64,000 nucleotides of DNA, from assembly GCA_023525975.1 (NCBI GenBank), contig CM042018.1, forward strand, positions 76,267,001 through 76,331,000. The letters are read 5' to 3'. The position numbers were made by a program, and so were the translations under genes. This DNA comes from Smallanthus sonchifolius (Eukaryota; Streptophyta; Magnoliopsida; Asterales; Asteraceae). Positions 34,476 to 43,181 of the stretch are shown piece by piece. The first letter of the stretch is position 1. Each line of letters starts with the position of its first letter. The notes under the pieces were generated by a model. The model searched no databases, was not told the origin of the DNA, and saw only the letters and a program-made list of their open reading frames with translations.

Positions 34476-34827
34476 TATTAGGACATGTTTTGTAACTGTT
34501 GATAAAATTATGTATAAGTTCATAGAGAGGCGAACTTAATAAGTTCGCCTAGCCTATTAGAGGTGAACTTAATAAGTTCGCCTGGTTTATCAGAGGCAAA
34601 CTTGTTAAGTTCGCTTAGTCTATCAGAGGCGAACTTAATAAGTTCGCCTAGCCTATTAGAGGTGAACTTGGTTTATTAGAGGCGAACTTGTTAAGTTCGC
34701 TTAGTCTATCAGAGGTGAACTTAATAAGTTCCCTAAGAATCTCTGAGGCGAACTTGTTAAGTTCGCTTAGCCTATTAGAGGCGAACTTAATAAGTTCGCC
34801 TACTTCAGAATTGGTGCTTATATATAT
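34476..34827 (+). repeat. 3' LTR of the gag-only copia element, first part
   Basis: Begins TATTAGGACATG (expected TGTTAGG) and carries the motif I dyad array, here with more decay and fewer units than in the 5' LTR (34527-34802). It is interrupted at the TATA region by the Tekay-like element; TATAT at 34823-34827 is the target duplication. Confidence 0.88.
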
Positions 34828-35698
34828 TGTGATACCCAGCATTTCAGGTCAATATCCACATTTCATAAACGCACGTTCATAATTATTATTTCCTGATATT
34901 TTATTTTGACTAAGTAAAGTCAAGAAGTCTAGCAAAGAAGTTTGTTCCAAGTCTAGTAAACCGTAAAGAGTTACTAGAAAAAGTAAGCAGGATAACCCGA
35001 CTTAATGCGAACGTAAATGGTTAAATAAAATAACCAGAAAAATATATATATATATATATATATTACACAAAATTTACGTTGAGCCAAGATTCTAATATTT
35101 TCTTCAACGAGCCATAAAATGGTTAAAAATTATAATACCGTGAAGAATCGAAACTGAATTAAATTACCCCTTAAAACTCTAATTGATACTAATACCATAA
35201 TAAATTAATATTTAAAAAAAAAAATTGGTTATCATTAACCCCTAAACCTATTTCTTGACTTTCTTGGCCGAGAGTCAGGGAGCCATTCTCCCACTTGCCT
35301 ATTTCACTCAAATTCAGAGGAAAAACCATACCTCTTCAGTCGAAACTTCACCATCCCTTTCAAACCTTCTCTTTTCTTACGGCAAATTCCCAATTCCCTT
35401 TCAAATCGAAGTCCAGTTTTAAAGCGAAAATCACCACAATTCGGTGTCATAAGGAGAATTTCAAGTGTTCTTGAAGAAAGCTTAGCAAAAGATTCAAGAC
35501 TACTTCTCTGTTTTTCTCTAAAGATCGCCATTCTCGGTTTGAGGTAAAAACTCGATACCATCCATATTATTTGCTTTAAAACCGTAACTAAACATACAAA
35601 TTCTTCAAACGCAAGTAAGATAACAAGAAAACTGTGTCAAACTCAAGATTTGAACATAAAAATATACAGAGTGAATTCTATAAATCAAAGTGCAGATA

Positions 35699-36024
35699 TC
35701 GAAACTATAGTTTCGATACCTGTTAGTCAATCGAAACTGGGAGTTTCGATACCTATTGATCGAAACTAGGAGTTTCGATACCAGTTATTCAATCGAAACT
35801 AGGAGTTTCGATACCGGTTGTTCTATCGAAACTAGGAGTTTCGATATCTATTTACTCAATCGAAACTAGGAAGTTTCGATACCTGTGTACAATCGAAACT
35901 AGGTAGTTTCGATACTATTCTTGCCAATCGAAACTAGGTAGTTTCGATACCTATTTCACTCAGTCAAAACTAGGAAGTTTCGACATCTGTTCTGTTCAAT
36001 CGAAACTAAGAAAGCTTAGATACC
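35699..36024 (+). repeat. Dyad array, motif II, in the Tekay-like LTR
   Basis: Ten units of ATCGAAACT-NNN-AGTTTCGAT spaced 29-36 bp (mean about 33). The first unit is a perfect 22-base palindrome centred on CTATAG. The centre varies in length (AGG, AGGA, AGGT) while the arms stay complementary. Repeated at 44049-44376 in the 3' LTR. Confidence 0.95.
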
Positions 36025-36670
36025 TGTTCATCAGCCCCATAAGGCAGTAACTCAGAACTATTTTCATAACAAAACAAGGTTGGAAAAACTAAAAAGATAA
36101 TTAAAACAAAAGTAATCAGATCGGCTAAGTCAAGTGAACAAATTGCGTTTAAGACGAGTAGTCTTAACGTGTATGTTATCCTTATGTAAATAGGATACGG
36201 ATAGGCGAATCTGCCGTCATTCAAATTTTTGCTAGCATTCATACTGTCGAGGTGAGTTTCACTAATCCCCTTTTTCTAAGTTTTTGAAATGATTTGGGGT
36301 GGAAACATACTTGTAAAAGACTTTTGTGTATAAATGAATGGAACTAATGATCTGACCGTATGTATGTATTGAGGGAACAATAAAGCGCTTAAAGTCCTCG
36401 TAATAAATTAGTAACCATTAGCTATGGATTTAGCCCGGGATTATATGAATAGTACTATTGGGGGTGACGCCTCCGGTCATGGTTAGTCGCGCTAACCAGG
36501 GGTCAAAATGGCCGAATGACCGCATATTGTCTTACTCGCAGAAAGGCGAGGGGAGGCACAGAAAGTTGGGGTTTGGTTACGGTCTCGTACATTACATACT
36601 ATTTTGTATTCCTTGCAAGCTTACAAATGGGGTCAATAGATCGGATTAGTAATCATATTCATTGGTAATA

Positions 36671-37140
36671 CATACAAAAGAGTTCTGATCAGGGTAAAAT
36701 GATCAGGTTTATCAAAAGAGTTCTGATCAGGTTAAAGTGATCAGGTTTTACACAAAAGGGTTCTGATCAGGTTAAAATGATCAGGTTTTACACAAAAGAG
36801 TTCTGATCAAGGTAAAGTGATCAGGTTTTACACAAAAGAGTTCTGATCAGGGTAAAGTGATCAGGTTTATCAAAAGAGTTCTGATCAGGTTAAAATGATC
36901 AGGTTTTACACAAAAGAGTTCTGATCAGGGTAAAGTGATCAGGTTTATCAAAAGAGTTCTGATCAGGTTAAAATGATCAGGTTTTACACAAAAGTGTTCT
37001 GATCAGGGTAAAGTGATCAGGTTTAAAGTAAAGAATTCTGATCAGGTTAAAGTGATCAGGTTTAAACAAAAGAGTACTGATCAGGTTAAAATGATCCGGT
37101 TTAACAAAGAGTTTTGATCGGCAAAAAGATCAGATTTAAA
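36671..37140 (+). repeat. CTGATCAG tandem array in the Tekay-like LTR
   Basis: About eleven units of roughly 36-42 bp with the core GTTCTGATCAGGNTAAANTGATCAGG (written here as consensus). CTGATCAG is itself an eight-base palindrome, and the two half-repeats also pair with each other. The 3' LTR copy is 45023-45490. Confidence 0.93.
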
Positions 37141-37490
37141 CATTGGGTTTATGATAACTCTTTATAATAACTTGTGAACTCACCAACCTCGTGTTGACAG
37201 TTTTAAGTATGTTTTCAGGAAATTGAACGTGGTCTTCAGGTTAGCAATGTAGGTTACATGCATGCACGTGGATACGGCTTTTGGGAGGATTTCTCTTGTA
37301 TAACTCATGGTCTTGAGTCATATTTGCGAAATCTTAAACATTTGTAAACTCAAATTGATATTTTGTAATGTAAATATTTTAAATTCAGTTATGTATCCAA
37401 TTACATGTATGTGTTTGCGGTAATCATATGCTTTAGAAACCAGTGAAAGTCGCGCCTCGCGTTTCCGCCCTGGCGGGATGTGACAGAACT

Positions 37491-37503
37491 TGGTATCAGA
37501 GCC
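37491..37503 (+). other. Primer binding site (initiator tRNA-Met)
   Basis: TGGTATCAGAGCC, five bases after the 5' LTR. Confidence 0.92.
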
Positions 37504-37632
37504 ATTGATTATAGCGAACTAGGTGTCTAAAACGGAACCTAGTCTATAATTAGAATGACTCACTAAAATGTTTTCATTGCATAAGCATTGCATAACCAGT
37601 CATCATGTCATGTGGATATTGTAGTCACAAGT

Positions 37633-38392
37633 ATGTCATCACATTCACACTCTGACCCCGTCCCTGACTCTGAATCCAACGAGGAACTTTCCGCCTCACG
37701 CCCTAAAAATCGAGTACAAGTTCGCAGCTCGACACCACCCAATGTCGCTCTGGGAGAACCGCCCATCGTCTACCGAAAGAAAAGCGGAGGACCAGTTAAG
37801 GTGCAAAGTGCTAGGAAGAAGGTTCGACTTCCGCGCAAGAGAAACCTGGCAGCCCGTGACCCGAAAGACTTGGAGACCGATGAGGAACCACCGAGGCAAC
37901 GACCCTGCTACCACCCTACCGTGGGAACCATCCGTTGGATGCCTCGTACCATGGCACGTTGGAGGGAGATGGAGAGCATCCCATCTACCTTTGAGCTTGG
38001 AGAGTCTTCTAACTCCCCAACACCCCTACCCCCACACTGGGGAAGCCATAGAGCTCACTGTGCCTACCTTGGTAGCTCGCGTTCGTACGCATGAGGAGCG
38101 TCTTGATGATCTCCTAGATGATATTCGGGCACAGGGGGATGCAACCAGGCGCTTACGTCAAGGGCTCGGATCTCGAGTATAGACTCTGGAGGATAGCACT
38201 CGAGACATACAGAGTGCCACTGACTACCTCGAGTTGAGAGCTGATATGGACTGGCAGTTCACTCTCACGGTCCGAGACATGGTGGAGGCGCTGGAGGAGA
38301 GGACTTTGGCTGCAGAATTTGTGGCGAGAGCTAGTTTTGTCATGGCGGGACTTGCCATGATGATTGGGTTGTACTCCCACTTCTTCTTTTAA
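37633..38392 (+). pseudogene. Broken accessory ORF with coiled coil and C-terminal membrane segment
   Basis: The likely start is ATG 37633 (MSSHSHSDPVPDSES). The first frame is acidic, then basic and proline-rich, and is lost near 38030 by a frameshift. The other frame continues with VARVRTHEERLDDLLDDIRA (coiled coil), meets TAG at 38180, then reads LEDSTRDIQSATDYLELRAD and ends FVMAGLAMMIGLYSHFFF, a hydrophobic tail. Position and layout match the intact ORF at 1208-1804, though I see little residue identity. It is decayed in an element whose Gag-Pol is intact. Function unknown. Confidence 0.6.
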
Positions 38393-38649
38393 ACCTATTA
38401 TGGGCGGGTTGTGCCCATAGTACATTATGTAGTTTAAAACGTTAGTACTGATGAGGTCATGTGAACCCATCTCTTTTGTATCCTCGTCTTTTGGGAACAA
38501 TGTACTATGTATGTTTTGACTATGTATGTAATGGTTTATGTTGTAATGATAGTTGTTCATGTTTGATGTTGTGGTATCCTTATGTCATGATCTATCATTA
38601 TTGATATATGATGTTGTTTCTTTTTAATTGACATGTTAGAAAGAACGTC
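38393..38649 (+). other. Gap between accessory ORF and gag-pol
   Basis: 257 bp of T-rich noncoding sequence. No feature seen beyond the ATG context AAAGAACGTCATGG at 38650. Confidence 0.5.
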
Positions 38650-41600
38650 ATGGCACCTAAGCGTGGGACACCCCGTAACACTACTGGTGACAACAACGAG
38701 ACAATTTCCCCAAACATGGAACAACTAATAGCACAGCGAGTAGCTGCCGCTATAGAGCAGTATGAAGCAAACCAAAATAGCGAAGGAGGTGCAGGAGGTA
38801 GCGGTACCGCAGGGGGTAGCGGTACAGCAGGAGGTTCCGGAGATGCTCCAAATAGGAAGTGTACCTACAAGGCCTTCCTATCCTGCAAACCCCGCAGTTT
38901 TAATGGCACCGAGGGTGCAGTAGGACTAATGAGATGGATAGAACATATGGAGTCGGTGATTGATATAAGTGAATGCACCGCTGATTGCGTAGTGAAGTAT
39001 TCTACCTGCACGCTCACCGATAAAGCTTTAACTTGGTGGAATACTCAAATGAAGACTTTGGGGAGAGAGACAGCGTACCAATTGTCTTGGGAAGATTTGA
39101 AAAACATGATGATTGAGGAATACTGTCCTCGGAACGAATTGCAAAAGATTGAAACTGAGATGTGGAACCTACAGATGATAGGAGATGATGTAGCGGGATA
39201 CACCGACCGCTTCAATGAATTGGCACTTCTGGTACCGCATATGGTCACACCAGAACATAAGCGTGTTGAAAGGTATCTGTGGGGCCTTGCGCCTCAAATT
39301 CGTAGCATGGTAACATCATCTAATCCAATAGATGCCAAGAGTGCTATAACTTTAGCATTCAAACTAAAGGATGATGCAGTACGTAATGAATTGTTTGTGA
39401 GGAAGGAGAATGAGGAAGGTAGATCTGGGGAGAAAAGAAAATGGATGGGAAATTCAAGTAACAAATCTGGAAAACAAGAGTTTAAGAAACAAGGAACTGT
39501 GAAGGCTTTTGCAGCCAACACAGTGGAAAGAAAGGAGTATGATAGGGGCCTACCGAGATGTAAGAGGTGTGGAAATCATCATGCCGGTGTTTGCATCAAG
39601 TGTGGAAAATGCGACAAATTTGGTCACACCACTCAAGCTTGTCGAACTAACAACCGATTGGGGAAAATCAAACCGGGATGTTTTGTATGTGGTGATCTAA
39701 AACACTTCAAGAAGGATTGTCCCAAGTGGAAGAATCAGAACAACGCTCATGCACCAGGGAGGGCATTTGTGATGGGTGCAAGGGACGCACGCCAGGACCC
39801 GAACATCGTCACTGGTACGTTCCCGATAAATAATCACTATGCCTCTGTACTTTTTGATTCGGGTGCGGATATGAGCTTTGTGTCGAATGATTTTAAATCC
39901 TTACTCGGTATTAAGGCCAGCAAACTAGATCAACGTTATACAATTGAATTAGCAAATGGGAAATTAATAGAAACCGAAGAGGTCTTTAGGGGTTGTACTT
40001 TATGTTTAGAAAACCGTACATTCAGTATAGACCTTCTACCCGTCGAGTTAGGGAGTTTTGATATTGTTATTGGTATGGATTGGTTAACCAAGAATCGTGC
40101 CGAGATAGTATGCTTCGAGAAGATTGTACGTATTCCTCTACCAAGCGGAGAAATTCTTTCAATTCAAGACGAAAGGTGTATAACGATGTTAAAAACGATA
40201 AACTGCATGAAAACTTATAAGTATCTACGCAAGGGTTATTGTGCATTCCTGGCTCACATCGTCGAGAAGAAACCCGAAGAACGTCGACTTGAGGACATAC
40301 CAATCGTCAGAGATTATTCGGAAGTATTTCCCGAAGACTTACCAGGAATACCACCATCAAGACAAGTCGAGTTTCGGATCGACCTAGTACCAGGAGCCGC
40401 ACCAGTTGCACGATCTCCGTATCGTCTAGCCCTTTCCGAGATGCAGGAACTGTCGAGCCAACTACAAGAATTACTTGACAAAGGTTTCATAAGACCGAGT
40501 TTCTCACCATGGGGAGCTCCGGTCCTATTTGTAAAGAAAAAGGATGGAACCTTTAGAATGTGCATTGATTACCAGGAATTGAACAAGCTAACAATCAAAA
40601 ACCGGTATCCTCTTCCTCGAATAGACGATTTGTTTGATCAACTTCAAGGTTCCAGTTTCTATTCTAAAATTGATCTACGATCAGGGTATCATCAACTGAA
40701 AATTCAGGAAGAAGACATACCAAAAAGGGCTTTTAGGACTCGTTACGGTCACTACGAATTCCTAGTTATGCCATTTGGCTTGACTAATGCACCAGCTGTT
40801 TTCATGGATCTCATGAACCACGTGTGCAAGCCGTACTTGGATAAATTCGTGATTGTGTTTATCGATGACATATTGATATATTCACGAACCAAGGAGGAAC
40901 ATGAATATCATTTGAAATTAATCTTGGAACTACTCAGGAATGAGAAGCTTTATGCTAAATTCTCTAAGTGTGAGTTTTGGATCCAAGAGGTTCACTTTCT
41001 CGGACATGTCATTAATAAGAAGGGTATCCATGTGGATCCATCCAAGATTGAAGCTATCAAAAACTGGGAAGCACCAAGAACTCCGACTGAGGTGCGTCAA
41101 TTTCTGGGTTTGGCAGGATATTACAGGCGATTCATCGAGAATTTTTCAAAGATAGCCTTGCCTTTGACAACGTTAACCCAGAAGGACAAAAAGTTTGATT
41201 GGACTGTTAAACAAGAATCATCTTTTCAATTGCTGAAGCAAAAACTTTGCAGTGCACCAATCCTATCCCTTCCCGAAGGGACTGACAATTTCATTGTGTA
41301 CTGTGACGCATCACACCAAGGTCTGGGATGTATGTTGATGCAGAAAGAAAAAGTCAAAGCATATGCATCCAGACAACTAAAAGTGCACGAAAAGAATTAT
41401 ACGACCCACGACTTGGAATTGGGTGCAGTTGTGTTTGCACTCAAGATTTGGAGACATTACTTATACGGTACAAAATGTACTATCTTTACAAACCACAAGA
41501 GTCTCCAGCACATCTTTAATCAGAAAGAACTTAACATGAGGCAACGTCGTTGGGTAGAACTACTAAATGATTACGACTGTGATATCAAGTATCACCCTGG

Positions 41601-43146
41601 CAAAGCAAACGTCGTAGCAGATGCCTTAGGTCATAAAGAACGAGTTAAAACACTCCGTGTTCGTGCCCTAGAATTGACAATTCATACGAGTCTCACAACT
41701 CAAATTCGGATGGCACAACAAGAAGCAATCAAAGAAGAAAACAGTCAGAACGAAGCTTTACGAGGAATGATAAAGCAGTTGGAACCAAAGTCAGATGACA
41801 CTTTATACTTCATGAATAGAATTTGGGTGCCATGTTTTGGTAACATACGGGAGTTGGTTATGGACGAAGCCCACAAGTCCAGGTACTCCATTCACCCAGG
41901 TTCGGATAAAATGTATAAGGATATGAAAGAATTCTACTGGTGGCCAAACATGAAAGGAGAAATTGCTATTTATGTCGGTAAATGCCTGACATGTTCAAAA
42001 GTAAAAGCAGAACATCAGAAACCGTCGGGATTGTTACAACAACCCGAGATACCTCAATGGAAATGGGAACAGATTTCCATGGATTTCATTACAAAGTTAC
42101 CCAAGACGTCGAGCGGGTATGACACTATATGGGTAATCGTCGATCGTTTGACGAAATCAGCTCATTTTCTACCCATCAAAGAAACGGATAAAACCGAGAA
42201 ACTTGCAAAGCTTTATATCAAGGAAATTGTGGCTAGGCATGGAGTACCAATTTCTATTATCTCTGATAGAGACAGCAGATTCGTGTCTAGAATCTGGAAA
42301 TCGTTACAAGAAGCCATGGGCACACGTCTTCACATGAGCACGGCATATCACCCACAAACAGATGGTCAAAGTGAAAGAACCATTCAAACCTTAGAGGATA
42401 TGCTCCGTGCGTGTGCAATTGACTTCGGTGGAAATTGGGATACTCATTTGCCACTAGCTGAGTTTTCATACAATAACAGTTACCACACCAGCATCAAAGC
42501 CGCTCCGTTTGAGGCTTTGTATGGTCGAAAATGTCGTTCACCGCTATGTTGGGCAGAGGTTGGCGACAAACATTTAACCGGTCCTGAAGTTATTCAAGAG
42601 ACCACAGATAAGATTTTCAAAATCAAGGATCGTCTGAAGGCCGCCCGTGACAGACAAAAGAGTTACGCGGATAACAGACGAAGACCTTTAGAATTTCAAG
42701 TAGGAGACAAAGTCATGTTAAAGGTCTCACCTTGGAAAGGAGTTGCAAGATTTGGCAACCGTGGCAAGCTTAACCCTAGGTACGTTGGACCATTTGAAAT
42801 ATTGGCTAGGGTTGGCCCTGTAGCTTACAAGCTCAAGTTGCCACAAGAACTAAGCAATGTACATGATACATTCTATGTATCAAATCTCAAGAAGTGTTTA
42901 TCAGACAAGACATTAATAATACCGCCTGATGAGATTCACATAGACGACAAGTTGCACTTCATTGAGGAACCTATGGAAGTCACAGATTGGAAGGTTCAGA
43001 GAACAAGGCGCAGCCGTGTTAAGCTGGTCAAGGTACGTTGGAATTCAAAGCGCGGCACCGAGTATACGTGGGAGCGGGAAGATAAAATGAAATCCAAGTG
43101 CCCGTCATTATTTACAAAAACACCAAGTCAGAGTGACAAGAACTGA
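38650..43146 (+). CDS. gag-pol: Tekay-like Gag-Pol polyprotein, intact frame
   Basis: 1498 residues without interruption. Gag has the capsid-type LTDKALTWWNTQMKTL and LTWEEL-like regions, and two CX2CX4HX4C knuckles, the second starting at C344. Protease active site LFDSGADMSF with D403. RT with YPLPRIDDLFDQLQGSSFYS and FIDD (D739, D740). RNase H with YCDAS and HDLELGAVVFAL, but FTNHKSL where FTDHKSL is usual (N948) and DALGHKE where DALSRKE is usual. Integrase has an HHCC region (HPGSDKMYKDMKEFYWW then CLTCSK) and triad D1145, D1206, E1242 (35 between). The end, KVRWNSKRGTEYTWERED, is a chromodomain-like tail as in Tekay chromoviruses. It encodes all functions for particle formation, reverse transcription and integration; the N948 change may impair RNase H. 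Confidence 0.95.
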   Translation: MAPKRGTPRNTTGDNNETISPNMEQLIAQRVAAAIEQYEANQNSEGGAGGSGTAGGSGTAGGSGDAPNRKCTYKAFLSCKPRSFNGTEGAVGLMRWIEHMESVIDISECTADCVVKYSTCTLTDKALTWWNTQMKTLGRETAYQLSWEDLKNMMIEEYCPRNELQKIETEMWNLQMIGDDVAGYTDRFNELALLVPHMVTPEHKRVERYLWGLAPQIRSMVTSSNPIDAKSAITLAFKLKDDAVRNELFVRKENEEGRSGEKRKWMGNSSNKSGKQEFKKQGTVKAFAANTVERKEYDRGLPRCKRCGNHHAGVCIKCGKCDKFGHTTQACRTNNRLGKIKPGCFVCGDLKHFKKDCPKWKNQNNAHAPGRAFVMGARDARQDPNIVTGTFPINNHYASVLFDSGADMSFVSNDFKSLLGIKASKLDQRYTIELANGKLIETEEVFRGCTLCLENRTFSIDLLPVELGSFDIVIGMDWLTKNRAEIVCFEKIVRIPLPSGEILSIQDERCITMLKTINCMKTYKYLRKGYCAFLAHIVEKKPEERRLEDIPIVRDYSEVFPEDLPGIPPSRQVEFRIDLVPGAAPVARSPYRLALSEMQELSSQLQELLDKGFIRPSFSPWGAPVLFVKKKDGTFRMCIDYQELNKLTIKNRYPLPRIDDLFDQLQGSSFYSKIDLRSGYHQLKIQEEDIPKRAFRTRYGHYEFLVMPFGLTNAPAVFMDLMNHVCKPYLDKFVIVFIDDILIYSRTKEEHEYHLKLILELLRNEKLYAKFSKCEFWIQEVHFLGHVINKKGIHVDPSKIEAIKNWEAPRTPTEVRQFLGLAGYYRRFIENFSKIALPLTTLTQKDKKFDWTVKQESSFQLLKQKLCSAPILSLPEGTDNFIVYCDASHQGLGCMLMQKEKVKAYASRQLKVHEKNYTTHDLELGAVVFALKIWRHYLYGTKCTIFTNHKSLQHIFNQKELNMRQRRWVELLNDYDCDIKYHPGKANVVADALGHKERVKTLRVRALELTIHTSLTTQIRMAQQEAIKEENSQNEALRGMIKQLEPKSDDTLYFMNRIWVPCFGNIRELVMDEAHKSRYSIHPGSDKMYKDMKEFYWWPNMKGEIAIYVGKCLTCSKVKAEHQKPSGLLQQPEIPQWKWEQISMDFITKLPKTSSGYDTIWVIVDRLTKSAHFLPIKETDKTEKLAKLYIKEIVARHGVPISIISDRDSRFVSRIWKSLQEAMGTRLHMSTAYHPQTDGQSERTIQTLEDMLRACAIDFGGNWDTHLPLAEFSYNNSYHTSIKAAPFEALYGRKCRSPLCWAEVGDKHLTGPEVIQETTDKIFKIKDRLKAARDRQKSYADNRRRPLEFQVGDKVMLKVSPWKGVARFGNRGKLNPRYVGPFEILARVGPVAYKLKLPQELSNVHDTFYVSNLKKCLSDKTLIIPPDEIHIDDKLHFIEEPMEVTDWKVQRTRRSRVKLVKVRWNSKRGTEYTWEREDKMKSKCPSLFTKTPSQSDKN

Positions 43147-43181
43147 ATTTCGGGACGAAATTCTCTGTAACATAGGGAGAA
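43147..43181 (+). other. PPT region of the Tekay-like element
   Basis: AATTTCGGGACGAAATTC, then AACATAGGGAGAA next to the LTR. The first block, itself partly self-complementary (GAATTTCG/CGAAATTC), is shared with 3908-3925 in the nonautonomous element. Confidence 0.7.

Larger units (their letters stand above)
34828..37485 (+). repeat. Tekay-like 5' LTR
   Basis: Starts TGTGATACCCAGC and ends GGATGTGACA. Holds a TA microsatellite (35041-35062), the motif II dyad array (35699-36024), GGTGAGTTTCAC at 36251, a second array of CTGATCAG repeats (36671-37140), AACTCACC at 37177 and TTTTCAG ending 37218. It has no protein-coding content; frames inside it are unsupported. Confidence 0.95.

Noticed and set aside
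35041..35062. TA microsatellite
   Set aside because: Short dinucleotide run duplicated in both LTRs (43398 onward). Ordinary, not reported as a finding.
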